A DNA stretch of 64,000 nt, from assembly GCA_902554355.1 (NCBI GenBank), contig CACDOC010000002.1, positions 1 through 64,000 on the forward strand, read 5' to 3'. Made by a program: the position numbers and the translations under genes. The notes beneath the pieces are model-generated. The model was given only the letters and a program-made list of their open reading frames with translations. It was not told the DNA's origin and searched no databases. This DNA comes from an uncultured SAR86 cluster bacterium (GTDB lineage Bacteria; Pseudomonadota; Gammaproteobacteria; Magnimaribacterales; Magnimaribacteraceae). Of the stretch, positions 9,675 to 18,906 are shown one piece after another. Within the stretch, counting starts at the first letter, position 1, and every line of letters begins with the position of its first letter.

Positions 9675-11027
9675 CTATCCTTCAATTTCAATTTTTGTTA
9701 ACCCTGCTCTTAATAAAGATCCGAAATCATACTTACCAGGACACACAAAGCTGCACAATGACAAGTCCTCTTCATCTAATTCCAATCCTCCAAGAGCCTG
9801 AATCTTTTCTGTGTCCATTAAAACTACATTTCTTAAAAGCATTGATGCTAAGAGATTTAATGGTAAAACTTCTTCATAAATGCCTATGGGAACTATGGGG
9901 CGATCAGAACCATTCATAAGCGCTTTAAAATTGAATATCTTATTTGGGAAAAGTGAAGATAGAAAAAGTGGAATTTTAGAAAACTTTCTTGGACCGGGAG
10001 TAAGCCAATTCATAAACTCTCTGTCTTTAGAATTTGGTTCAGCAACAACTGAAATTTGATTGTGGTAACGACCCAAGTATGCATAAGGACCTATAGCCTC
10101 TCTTCCAGAAATTACAGATCCCGAAATAACTCTATTATCTCTTTGAGTGAGCTCCCCAGCAGTTATCTCATCGGTACAAGCCCCTAGTCGAGTTTTAAGA
10201 TAAGAAGGATTATTTACTTGAGGCCCACCTATCGAGATTACTCTTTCTGTATTTAAATGTCCGTTTTCAAATAATTCACCTATGGCAATAACATCTTGAT
10301 AACCAATAGACCAATTTATATTAGATAGGGAAGCAGGAGAAATAAAATGCATATGTGTTCCGACAAGGCCAGCAGGATGAGGTCCAGAAAAGATATGTAA
10401 ATTAATACAATCATCCTCTGTAAAGGAAATAGAAGAGTTTTCTGCTACAGATATATGAATTGGGCAATCTATAAGTCTCCTTAAAACTAAAAGACCGAAA
10501 TCAAAACTATCTTTTTTTAGGTTAATGATCTTCTCAGGGTTCGGGCTCAATGGCTGAGTATCCAAAGCAGAGATGAAGATATTAGAAGGGGTAGAATTAA
10601 TACTAGGAATTTTGCTATAAGGCCTTGTCCTAAATGCAGTCCATAGTCCTGATTCAACTAATTGAGATCTTACTTGATCAGAAGATGTGTTTTGCAAATC
10701 TTCTTTAGAATAAGAATTAAATGAGATTGATTCTTCGGTTTGGTCAATTTCTATTACAACAGATTGAAGTGCTCTGCGGTCACCTCTATTTATAGACTCG
10801 ACCTTGCCTCCTGCAGGTGAGGTAAAAATAACACCAGGATTCTTTTTATCTTCAAATAAGGGTTGTCCTAATTTTACTCTATCTCCTTCATCCACAAGCA
10901 TGGTTGGTCTCATACCGTTGTAATCATCCCCAAGCAAAGCTACAGACCTGCTTTTTTTAGAGTCATTGATTTCTTCGGTAGGTTTACCGTTAATGGGTAT
11001 ATTGAGACCTTTCTTTATCTTTATCAT
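9675..11027 (-). CDS. nqrA: Na+-NQR subunit A
   Basis: NqrA is the cytosolic subunit at the start of the operon; it has been implicated in quinone interactions. The 450-residue length and N-terminus (MIKIKKGLNIPINGKP) match the family, as do GDDYNGMRPTMLVDEGDRV, TSPAGGKVESINRG and the C-terminal ELDEEDLSLCSFVCPGKYDFG. An AGGG ribosome site precedes the ATG. On the minus strand a TATAAT (complement at 11070-11075) lies about 43 bases upstream and could serve the whole nqrABCDEF-apbE-nqrM operon; its -35 is not clear. Confidence 0.97.
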   Translation of the reverse strand: MIKIKKGLNIPINGKPTEEINDSKKSRSVALLGDDYNGMRPTMLVDEGDRVKLGQPLFEDKKNPGVIFTSPAGGKVESINRGDRRALQSVVIEIDQTEESISFNSYSKEDLQNTSSDQVRSQLVESGLWTAFRTRPYSKIPSINSTPSNIFISALDTQPLSPNPEKIINLKKDSFDFGLLVLRRLIDCPIHISVAENSSISFTEDDCINLHIFSGPHPAGLVGTHMHFISPASLSNINWSIGYQDVIAIGELFENGHLNTERVISIGGPQVNNPSYLKTRLGACTDEITAGELTQRDNRVISGSVISGREAIGPYAYLGRYHNQISVVAEPNSKDREFMNWLTPGPRKFSKIPLFLSSLFPNKIFNFKALMNGSDRPIVPIGIYEEVLPLNLLASMLLRNVVLMDTEKIQALGGLELDEEDLSLCSFVCPGKYDFGSLLRAGLTKIEIEG

Positions 11028-11104
11028 TCCCTATATGATATGTAGAAATACAGCCCAGAACGCGAGCGTATTATAATGATCAAGCCCCTATAAAGCTAGA
11101 GAGA

Positions 11105-12577
11105 TCAACTAAAATTTGGATATCTTTTGTAGGTTAAACCTACCATTTCTTTAGCTAAACCAAGAAGTTGAGCTGTGTATCCATATTCGTTATCGTACCA
11201 AACATAAAGAGTACATTTATTGCCATTAACTATTGTGGCAGCTGAATCAACTATACCTGCATGACTATCGCTTACAAAATCAGTTGATACAACTTCTGGT
11301 GAATTAGTGAAACCAATTTGTTCTTTTAAATCTGAATGGAATGCTTTTTGTCTAAGAAAATCATTTAAAGTTTCTACAGTAACTTCTTTTCCTAATTCTA
11401 AACTCATAATTGCTAATGAAACATTGGGAGTTGGAACTCTTACAGCATTAGCAGTTAATTTTCCTAGGAGTTCTGGTAAAACTTGTCCAACAGCTTTTCC
11501 AGCACCTGTTTCTGTAATAACAATATTCAGTGCAGCGCTTCTTCCTCTTCTTTCCTTTTTATGGAAATTATCAATTAAGTTTTGATCATTAGTATAAGAA
11601 TGAACGCTTTCTATATGTCCTGATTTAATATTAAATTCATCATTTAAAACTTTTAATGTCGGAACAATTGCATTTGTCGTACAAGAGGCTGCTCCTAAAA
11701 TATCATCATTGTTCATAATGTCATTATTGATCCCGTGAACTATATTCTTAATATCATCTTTAGCAGGAGCTGTTAATAGGACTTTAGAAATTCCTTTACA
11801 TTTTAAATGTTGGCCTAATCCTTCTTTTGTTCTCCATACACCGGTATTGTCAATTAACAAGGCGTTTTCTATCCCGTATTCGGTGTAATTTATAGTTGTT
11901 GGATCATTAGAGTAAATAACTTTAACTTCATTTCCGTTAATTATTAATAAATCCTCTTCTTCAACTACCCTTATGGTGCCTTTGAAAGGTCCATGAACTG
12001 AATCGGTTCTCATTAAGTTAGCTCTTTTTATAATGTCATCATCTATAGCTTTTCTAACTACGATAGCTCTTAATCTTAAATTATCTCCGCCTGCAGAATC
12101 TTCAATAAGCATTCGAGTAAGTAATCTTCCTATTCTTCCAAAGCCATACAGAACCACATCTTGGGCTTTATCAAGAATTGAACCCGCCTTACCAACTAAG
12201 TCCTCTACTGACTCTTTTACAAAGTCCTCTAAACTTAAACCTTTATCTTCAAATAAATAAGCTGCAGCGATAATACCAATATCTATTTCAGCTGGGCCTA
12301 GCTCTAATTCGCTTAATGCAACAATGACTTGATAGGTTTCGAATTCACTTAATTCATTATTTTCAGTTTCTCTTACAAATCTATGCGCATTCATAATTTC
12401 AGAAACTGATAAATTCACTAAAGGTTTACCGTACAATAAAAGATGGACGTTACTTCTATAAATACGTCCTATCATAGGTAGCATTTCTTCAGCTAACGCT
12501 TGACGATATTGGAAATCGCCGAATGGATCTTTAGGAGGCTCTGGTCTTAACCTCTTATCTGGTTGATCTTTAGGCAT
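11105..12577 (-). CDS. gap: Glyceraldehyde-3-phosphate dehydrogenase, long N-extended type
   Basis: This protein oxidises or forms glyceraldehyde 3-phosphate with a nicotinamide cofactor. At 490 residues it has an N-terminal extension of about 140 residues before the Rossmann motif YGFGRIGRLLTR (145-154), as in long GAPDH-like proteins of Pseudomonas and Vibrio. The catalytic Cys299 is in GAASCTTNAIVPTLKV and the C-terminal WYDNEYGYTAQ is intact. The extension (RFVRETENNELSEFETYQV) is not a standard GAPDH domain and may regulate or oligomerise the enzyme. No other glycolysis gene is adjacent. The gene follows two acyl-CoA dehydrogenases with a four-base gap. Confidence 0.93.
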   Translation of the reverse strand: MPKDQPDKRLRPEPPKDPFGDFQYRQALAEEMLPMIGRIYRSNVHLLLYGKPLVNLSVSEIMNAHRFVRETENNELSEFETYQVIVALSELELGPAEIDIGIIAAAYLFEDKGLSLEDFVKESVEDLVGKAGSILDKAQDVVLYGFGRIGRLLTRMLIEDSAGGDNLRLRAIVVRKAIDDDIIKRANLMRTDSVHGPFKGTIRVVEEEDLLIINGNEVKVIYSNDPTTINYTEYGIENALLIDNTGVWRTKEGLGQHLKCKGISKVLLTAPAKDDIKNIVHGINNDIMNNDDILGAASCTTNAIVPTLKVLNDEFNIKSGHIESVHSYTNDQNLIDNFHKKERRGRSAALNIVITETGAGKAVGQVLPELLGKLTANAVRVPTPNVSLAIMSLELGKEVTVETLNDFLRQKAFHSDLKEQIGFTNSPEVVSTDFVSDSHAGIVDSAATIVNGNKCTLYVWYDNEYGYTAQLLGLAKEMVGLTYKRYPNFS

Positions 12578-12581
12578 ATGT

Positions 12582-13709
12582 TTATAGAGCAGTATATTGT
12601 TTTAAATGAAAGTCCGCATTACCAAAAATTGTTCCTATAGTAGTTAATCTTTTGAAGTAATGACCTACATTTAATTCGTCTGTTACACCCATGCCTCCAT
12701 GCAACTGTACTGATTGCTGACCTACAAATTTTCCAGCTTTACCCACCTGATACTTTAGGCCAGATATAGCTTTTTTTGCATCGTCAGCTCCCTCTTCGTT
12801 TTTCATGGTAGCCATGTATAAAAGTGATTTACATTGTTCATATTCCATGAACATATCAACCATTCTGTGCTGAAGGACTTGGAACTTTCCAATTGGGGTT
12901 CCGAACTGTTCTCTAGTTTTTGTGTATTCAACCGTGGTTTTGTATAAAACTTCCATAGCTCCAACAGCTTCAGCTGATATAGCTAAAATCGATCTGTCTA
13001 TTGCTTGGTCAAGAATATCAAAACCTTCATCTAAAGAGCCAACTAAACATTCTTTAGGGATGGAAACATTTTCTAAATTTATATCTGAAGCTTTTCTTCC
13101 ATCTACGGTTTTATAATCTGTCCTAGTTAAACCCTTTGTATCAGAATCTACCAAAAACAAAGATATACCATTATTATCCAATTGTTTGCCAGAGGTACGT
13201 GCTGAAATAATAATTTTATTAGCAGATGGGCCATTCATTACAACAGATTTAAATCCATTTAATATGAAATTTTCACCATCTGCTTTTGCTTCAGTCACTA
13301 CATCAGAAAGATTAAATCTACTTTGAGGCTCAGCGTAAGCTAAAGCCAAATGCATATCTCCATTAATAACTGCGCTAAGAACTTCTGCCTTTTGTTCCTC
13401 AGTTCCATGTTTATCCAATAAACCTGATGACATAACTATGGTCTCTAAAAAAGGTTCAACAACCAGGCCCTTACCAAACTCTTCCATAATAAGCATAGTT
13501 TCTATGGAAGAACCTCCGAAACCACCATTATCTTCAGATATAGAAATACCTAACCAGCCTAGTTCAGCAAAAGTTTTCCAATTTTTGTCGCCAAACCCGA
13601 GATCAGAATTTGATAATTCTTGTCTAGTTTCCCAATCGTATTCTTTTTGAACAAATTGTTCTACTTGACCTTGAATCATTGTTTGTTCTTCATTAAAAGT
13701 AAAATCCAT
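12582..13709 (-). CDS. Acyl-CoA dehydrogenase, PimC-like partner subunit
   Basis: The 375-residue flavoprotein has the acyl-CoA dehydrogenase fold: N-terminal helices, a beta domain (LALAYAEPQSRFNLSDV, then FVLNGFK-like NFILNGFKSVVMNG) and C-terminal helices with QLHGGMGVTDELNVGHYFKR. The segment where medium-chain enzymes carry the catalytic glutamate reads GTIFGNADFHL and has no glutamate. It is encoded four bases after a second acyl-CoA dehydrogenase, so the two probably form a heteromeric enzyme like the pimeloyl-CoA or sterol side-chain dehydrogenases (PimCD, FadE pairs). The substrate is unknown. Electrons should go to EtfAB. Confidence 0.88.
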   Translation of the reverse strand: MDFTFNEEQTMIQGQVEQFVQKEYDWETRQELSNSDLGFGDKNWKTFAELGWLGISISEDNGGFGGSSIETMLIMEEFGKGLVVEPFLETIVMSSGLLDKHGTEEQKAEVLSAVINGDMHLALAYAEPQSRFNLSDVVTEAKADGENFILNGFKSVVMNGPSANKIIISARTSGKQLDNNGISLFLVDSDTKGLTRTDYKTVDGRKASDINLENVSIPKECLVGSLDEGFDILDQAIDRSILAISAEAVGAMEVLYKTTVEYTKTREQFGTPIGKFQVLQHRMVDMFMEYEQCKSLLYMATMKNEEGADDAKKAISGLKYQVGKAGKFVGQQSVQLHGGMGVTDELNVGHYFKRLTTIGTIFGNADFHLKQYTAL

Positions 13710-13713
13710 AGTT

Positions 13714-14907
13714 TTAAAGTCCTAATATTGCTTTTGATATAACGTTTCTTTGAATCTCATTACTTCCGCCATAAATAGTTACTTTTCTATAATTTAGGTA
13801 ATGAGGCATGACAGGTGCAGCGTAATCTGGGCCTACCGTTTCATTGGAACCTATCTCATTCTCTAGATAAAACGGATGTGCGTAATAACCAAGCATTTCA
13901 ACAAATAACTCAGAAATTGTTTGTTGTAATTCTGTCCCTTTAATTTTTAGTATAGAGGATTCTGCTCCTGGTGACCCTCCTTGAGACATAGCAGCCAATG
14001 TTCTAAGTTCAGTGAATTCAGTCGCTGTTAGTTCAATTTCAGTCTCTTCAATCTTGCTTCTAAATTGAGGATCCTCTAATAATGTACTTTCACCAAGAGG
14101 GATTTCAGAAGAAAGTTCTTTAAGTCTATTTAGCTCTCTTTTAAGAGCTGCAATACCGGCTATTCCACTTCTTTCGTGAGCTAGAAGAAACTTAGCAATA
14201 TTCCAACCTTGACCTTCTTCACCAATGAGATTTTCTTGGGGAACTTCAACATTATCAAAGTAAACCATGTTAACTTCATGAGAGCCATCGATAGTAATAA
14301 TAGGTTTTACTTCAATACCAGGTGATTTCATGTCTATTAATAAAAAACTTATACCTTCCTGTTTTATGGAAGTTGTTTCAGTTCTAACTAGACAGAAAAT
14401 CCAATCCGCATGTTGCGCTAGGGTTGTCCATGTTTTAGCTCCATTCACTACGTATTTATCGCCTTTCAGCTCAGCTTTAGTCTTCAAAGATGCCAAGTCA
14501 GATCCTGAACCAGGTTCAGAGTATCCCTGACACCACCAAACATCACTGTTTAAAATTGAAGGTAAATGTTTTTCTTTTTGTTCTTCTGTACCAAAACTAT
14601 ATATTACTGGGGCACACATACCTACTCCGAATGGGATAGCTGTTGGTGTGTTGGCTTTAGCTAATTCCTCTTGAAGTATGTATTTTTCTGTAACAGAAAG
14701 CTCGGTATACCCAGAAAACTCTGTAGGCCAGTTAATAGCAAACCACCCTTTTTGATGAAGAATTTTTTGCCATCTTACAATCTCTTCTTTATCTAAGGTA
14801 ATCCTTTTATCTTGCTTTTCTTTTATGTCTGAAGGGTATTCTGTATTAAGAAAAGCAATTACCTCCTGTCTAAAAGAAAGATCTGAATCTGAAAAAGTTA
14901 AGTCCAT
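13714..14907 (-). CDS. Acyl-CoA dehydrogenase, PimD-like partner subunit
   Basis: This 397-residue acyl-CoA dehydrogenase has CQGYSEPGSGSDLASLKTKA in the flavin-binding middle domain, the RSGIAG helix, and YGGSNEIQRNVISKAILGL at the C-terminus. Where MCAD has the base glutamate (YEGT) this protein has YGGS, so any catalytic glutamate must come from another helix, as in related long-chain and steroid enzymes. It is first in a minus-strand operon with its partner subunit and gap, and diverges from mfd. Confidence 0.9.
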   Translation of the reverse strand: MDLTFSDSDLSFRQEVIAFLNTEYPSDIKEKQDKRITLDKEEIVRWQKILHQKGWFAINWPTEFSGYTELSVTEKYILQEELAKANTPTAIPFGVGMCAPVIYSFGTEEQKEKHLPSILNSDVWWCQGYSEPGSGSDLASLKTKAELKGDKYVVNGAKTWTTLAQHADWIFCLVRTETTSIKQEGISFLLIDMKSPGIEVKPIITIDGSHEVNMVYFDNVEVPQENLIGEEGQGWNIAKFLLAHERSGIAGIAALKRELNRLKELSSEIPLGESTLLEDPQFRSKIEETEIELTATEFTELRTLAAMSQGGSPGAESSILKIKGTELQQTISELFVEMLGYYAHPFYLENEIGSNETVGPDYAAPVMPHYLNYRKVTIYGGSNEIQRNVISKAILGL

Positions 14908-14995
14908 TTATGTTTTGCCTAAATTAAAAAAAAATAATTATACACTTACCTATATAATTTTCATTTTTTGATTACTAATATAAGTAAAGAAACTA

Positions 14996-17959
14996 GTGAC
15001 AAAAAAACTTAACACCCTTACAGATTTAAAAAATCTGGGGATGTCCTCACCTAAACAAAATCTCTACATAACTAAAGATACTCAATCTGCAGAATTGTTA
15101 TACCTAGAATTAAAAGACAATTTTAATTGCTTATTTCTCGAAGGTTCTGAATTACTGCCTTATGATTTTTTTTCTTCTTCACCTGTAATAAGAGCTAGAA
15201 GGATAAATTGTTTATCAGAATTAACTAAACAGAAAGATAATAGTTTAATTGTATCTATACAAACTCTTTTATCCCCTTGTCCTGATATAAATCATGTAAT
15301 GCCTGTCAATAATTTAAAGGTTGATGACAAGCTAGATCTTGATAATTTTTTAAGTGTTTTAATTCAAAATGGCTATACAAAATCAGATTTTGTTTCTATT
15401 CCTGGTGAATATGCCTTAAGAGGCTCTATCTTGGATATTTTCCTAACAAGTAGTATTGACCCTATAAGAATAGAGTTTTTTGATAATAATATAGAAAGTT
15501 TAAGAATTTTTGATCCGCAAACACAAATTGCAACTAAAAAGATTTCATCGATTAATCACCTGCCTTCATATGAATATCCGCTTAATGAAATTAGTCAGAT
15601 AAGATTCAAAGAAAATTGGAGAAAAAAATTTAATGTATTCGAAGGAGATTCTGAAATATTTAATAAAATCATGAATTCAAGACCTGTTGAAGGAGCTGAA
15701 ATATATCTTCCACTTTTTTTTGATTTTAAAAATAGTTTATTGCCTTACATAAAAGAGATGCAAATGATCCATATTCAAAAAGGTGTGCCGGAAGAAGCTT
15801 TAATTTTCCAACATCTAATACAAGAGAGGTACGAAGAATATAGATATGATCAAAAAAGACCTCTTTTGACACCTGATGATTTGTACATTAAGTATGAAAA
15901 TTTTCTTGGTGATGTAAAAGATAAAGAAATATATAACTTTGAATTGAATGGCAACATTGAAAAAGTGCCTGAGAAGATTGAAATAAAAGAAAGAAATGAA
16001 AAGAGTGACCAAAATTTACAAAATATGCCATCCAAAGATGACTTAGTTGTTCATCTAACTCACGGTATAGGGATATTTAATGGCTTAAAACATATAGATA
16101 CATTTCTAGGAGTAAATGAGTGTCTTGAAATTGAATACTCAGGTAATAGTAAAGTTTACGTACCTATAGAGCACATGCATCTAGTTTCTAAGTATTTTGG
16201 ACCAAAAGATAGGTCTATAGATACATTAGGTTCGAAAAGATGGATTTCTAGAAAAGATAAAGCTTTAAAACAAACCTATGATACCGCTGCGGAGTTATTG
16301 CAGATTCAAGCCAAAAGATCTAGCAAGAAAGGGTTTTCTTACGAAATTCCAATTAAAGATTATCAATTATTTTGTTCAAAATTTCCTTATCAAGAAACAT
16401 TTGATCAAAAAAGAACTATCGATGAAGTGATTGTCGATATGCAAAAACCTATACCTATGGATAGATTAATTTGTGGCGAAGTTGGCTTCGGTAAAACGGA
16501 AGTTATTATGAGGGCAGCTTACATTGCAGCTTTCAATAGAAAACAAACTTGTGTTTTAGTTCCGACGACACTTTTAGCCACTCAACACTTTTCTAGTTTC
16601 CTAGATAGATTTGAAGATACCGGAATTGAAATAAGAGTTTTATCTAGGAATATAAAAAAGAAAGAACGAGATAATATTTTAATAGAACTAAAAGAAGGAA
16701 AAGTAGATATTCTTATAGGAACGCATGCTGTTTTACAGAATCATATAAAATTTTTTGATCTAGGTTTACTCGTTATAGATGAAGAGCATAGATTTGGTGT
16801 TCGGCAAAAAGAAAAAATAAAATCCCTGAAAGAAGAAGTTGAAATAATTAGCCTTTCAGCAACACCGATACCAAGATCATTAAATTTTGCACTTACCGAA
16901 TTAAAGGATTTATCTATTATAGCTACAGCCCCTGATAATCGTTTGCCTGTAAAGACGTTCATTTATTCTTTTAATGAAAATTTAATAAATGAAGCTATAC
17001 AAAGAGAAAGTTTAAGAAATGGTCAAACCTATTATCTTTGCAATGATTTAAAGTTAATTGATGATAGAAAACAAAGATTAGAATCTAAATTCCCAGATTT
17101 AAAATTTGAAATTGTCCACGGCCAACTAGAAGGTAAAGAAATAGAAAAAAGAATGGTTTCATTTCATGCGAATGAAATAGACGTTTTAATTTGCTCCACT
17201 ATCATTGAAAGTGGCATTGATGTTCCAAATGCAAATACCTTAATAGTGGAAGATGCAGATAAACTAGGCTTAGCCCAACTGCATCAATTAAGAGGAAGAA
17301 TAGGTAGAAGCGATAAACAAGCTTTTTCGTATTTCTTAAGATCGAGGCATCTAATTAAAAGAAAAGCAGCAGATAAAAGATTAGAAGCTCTTCAAGAAAC
17401 AGATTCGTTATCAGCTGGGTTTTTGTTGGCACTAAAAGATCTTGAAATTAGAGGCGCTGGTGAAATCCTAGGCTCTAATCAAAGTGGAGTTTTTGATTCA
17501 ATAGGTTTAGATTTATATACAAGGATGATAAGGAAAGCTACAGACTTTATAAAAAATGGAGATCTAGATTTTCACAATCTAGATGATGTGCCTGAAATTA
17601 ATTTAAATGTAAGTTGTTTAATTCCTGAAGAATATCTACCTGATATTAATGCAAGACTCTTGATGTACAACAAAATTGCCTTGGCAAATTCCGACGAAGA
17701 TCTAAGAAATATTCAAATTGAAATGATTAATCGTTTTGGTTTACTTCCGAAAGAGATAAAACACTTTTTTTACCAGGCTGAACTCAGATTACTGAGTGAA
17801 GAAAATTCAATTAATCAAATTAACTTCATCAAAGAAAAAATAAATATATATTTTAAAGACTCAAATCTAAATACTTCAATAATTAATGATGAAGATATTG
17901 AATCTAAGGTTAATATGACTAAAGATGTAATAAGAGCAATTGGTCAAAATGGTACTTAA
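14996..17959 (+). CDS. mfd: Transcription-repair coupling factor Mfd, short form without domain 3
   Basis: Mfd removes RNA polymerase stalled at lesions and recruits UvrA. At 987 residues it is about 160 shorter than E. coli Mfd (1148). The UvrB-like region is present (SIPGEYALRGSILDIF) to about residue 317. Then a linker of roughly 30 charged residues leads straight to the RNAP-interacting domain (DDLVVHLTHGIGIFNGL, about 345). The translocase has CGEVGFGKTE (about 495-503), DEEHRFGVRQKEK and QLHQLRGRIGRS. The C-terminal TRCF domain follows. The segment corresponding to E. coli domain 3 is missing. The start is a GTG with only a weak AAAGA ribosome site. It overlaps csiV. Confidence 0.96.
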   Translation: MTKKLNTLTDLKNLGMSSPKQNLYITKDTQSAELLYLELKDNFNCLFLEGSELLPYDFFSSSPVIRARRINCLSELTKQKDNSLIVSIQTLLSPCPDINHVMPVNNLKVDDKLDLDNFLSVLIQNGYTKSDFVSIPGEYALRGSILDIFLTSSIDPIRIEFFDNNIESLRIFDPQTQIATKKISSINHLPSYEYPLNEISQIRFKENWRKKFNVFEGDSEIFNKIMNSRPVEGAEIYLPLFFDFKNSLLPYIKEMQMIHIQKGVPEEALIFQHLIQERYEEYRYDQKRPLLTPDDLYIKYENFLGDVKDKEIYNFELNGNIEKVPEKIEIKERNEKSDQNLQNMPSKDDLVVHLTHGIGIFNGLKHIDTFLGVNECLEIEYSGNSKVYVPIEHMHLVSKYFGPKDRSIDTLGSKRWISRKDKALKQTYDTAAELLQIQAKRSSKKGFSYEIPIKDYQLFCSKFPYQETFDQKRTIDEVIVDMQKPIPMDRLICGEVGFGKTEVIMRAAYIAAFNRKQTCVLVPTTLLATQHFSSFLDRFEDTGIEIRVLSRNIKKKERDNILIELKEGKVDILIGTHAVLQNHIKFFDLGLLVIDEEHRFGVRQKEKIKSLKEEVEIISLSATPIPRSLNFALTELKDLSIIATAPDNRLPVKTFIYSFNENLINEAIQRESLRNGQTYYLCNDLKLIDDRKQRLESKFPDLKFEIVHGQLEGKEIEKRMVSFHANEIDVLICSTIIESGIDVPNANTLIVEDADKLGLAQLHQLRGRIGRSDKQAFSYFLRSRHLIKRKAADKRLEALQETDSLSAGFLLALKDLEIRGAGEILGSNQSGVFDSIGLDLYTRMIRKATDFIKNGDLDFHNLDDVPEINLNVSCLIPEEYLPDINARLLMYNKIALANSDEDLRNIQIEMINRFGLLPKEIKHFFYQAELRLLSEENSINQINFIKEKINIYFKDSNLNTSIINDEDIESKVNMTKDVIRAIGQNGT

Positions 17960-18905
17960 GCGTTTTATTTTTCTTCTTATTTTTTCACTTCCTTTGTGCG
18001 CGGCTGTTTCTCCCAATGAATTTATTGAAAACTTTGTTAATAAAAAGAACTATGGAGAAATATTTAAAATAGATTTATTAATATTCGAGAATAAATTTAT
18101 AGACGAGGTTGATTTAAAGGAAAAGTGGAAGCAATTAGATCCCTTAATACTCAGTGAAGGTTTATTTAGTATTAAAGACAAACCGACACTTTTAGTTAAA
18201 AAACCAACTTTTAAAGAAGAAGTAAAAAATAATTTTATCCAAATAAATCTAGAAAATTCAAATCCAGATAATGCGCAGATAGAAGAGATTGACAATATAA
18301 AAGAAGAAAACGTTAAAAATTTAAACTTCAATTTTTTTGAAAGAATACCTTATGATAAGGAATTAGAGAAAATAAAGAATAAATTAGATAGAAATGCAGA
18401 CTACCAAGTATTACATTCAATTTCCTGGTATCAGCCTCTTGTAGAAAAGGAGCAATCTGCATCCATATATGTTGAAAACTCAAACAACCAAACAAAAACT
18501 TATGGTCAAATACTAATCTATAAAGATAGATACCTTCATTTTGATGCGAAATTAAGATTGAGTGAAAAAACTGAATCTCCTGTTTTTGAATCAAAAATTG
18601 TAAAGACATCTGATTTTAATGAATTATTAAAATCTAAGTCTAAAAGAGATGACAATAATGTAGATAATTCTTATTGGGTGCAAACTATCTTTAACAATAT
18701 TAAAGTAAATATAGGTGATTTCTCAAACTGGGTTTTGAATAGTGATGATAATGACTATTTGATAGATCTAAATTATGAAAATAACTTAGAAAATTATTTC
18801 GAAGATCTATATGAAATAAATCAAGAGGTAAAGATAGAAGAAAATCAATATCACTTTATTGACCACCCCTACTTCGGGATTATAGTTAGGATTTCTTCTG
18901 TATAA
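17949..18905 (+). CDS. csiV: CsiV-family peptidoglycan-binding periplasmic protein
   Basis: The protein starts with a signal peptide (MVLKRFIFLLIFSLPLCAA) and has the features of the CsiV family: an early IDLLIFENKF strand, a middle YQVLHSISWYQPL block and YLHFDAKLRL. In many gammaproteobacteria csiV directly follows mfd, as here, with an 11-base overlap. In Shewanella and relatives CsiV binds peptidoglycan and helps activate the outer-membrane lipoprotein LpoA. The frame also opens at a TTG at 17940, but the ATG at 17949 gives a cleaner signal peptide. The middle of the protein is lysine- and asparagine-rich and weakly conserved. Confidence 0.75.
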   Translation: MVLKRFIFLLIFSLPLCAAVSPNEFIENFVNKKNYGEIFKIDLLIFENKFIDEVDLKEKWKQLDPLILSEGLFSIKDKPTLLVKKPTFKEEVKNNFIQINLENSNPDNAQIEEIDNIKEENVKNLNFNFFERIPYDKELEKIKNKLDRNADYQVLHSISWYQPLVEKEQSASIYVENSNNQTKTYGQILIYKDRYLHFDAKLRLSEKTESPVFESKIVKTSDFNELLKSKSKRDDNNVDNSYWVQTIFNNIKVNIGDFSNWVLNSDDNDYLIDLNYENNLENYFEDLYEINQEVKIEENQYHFIDHPYFGIIVRISSV

Positions 18906-18906
18906 G

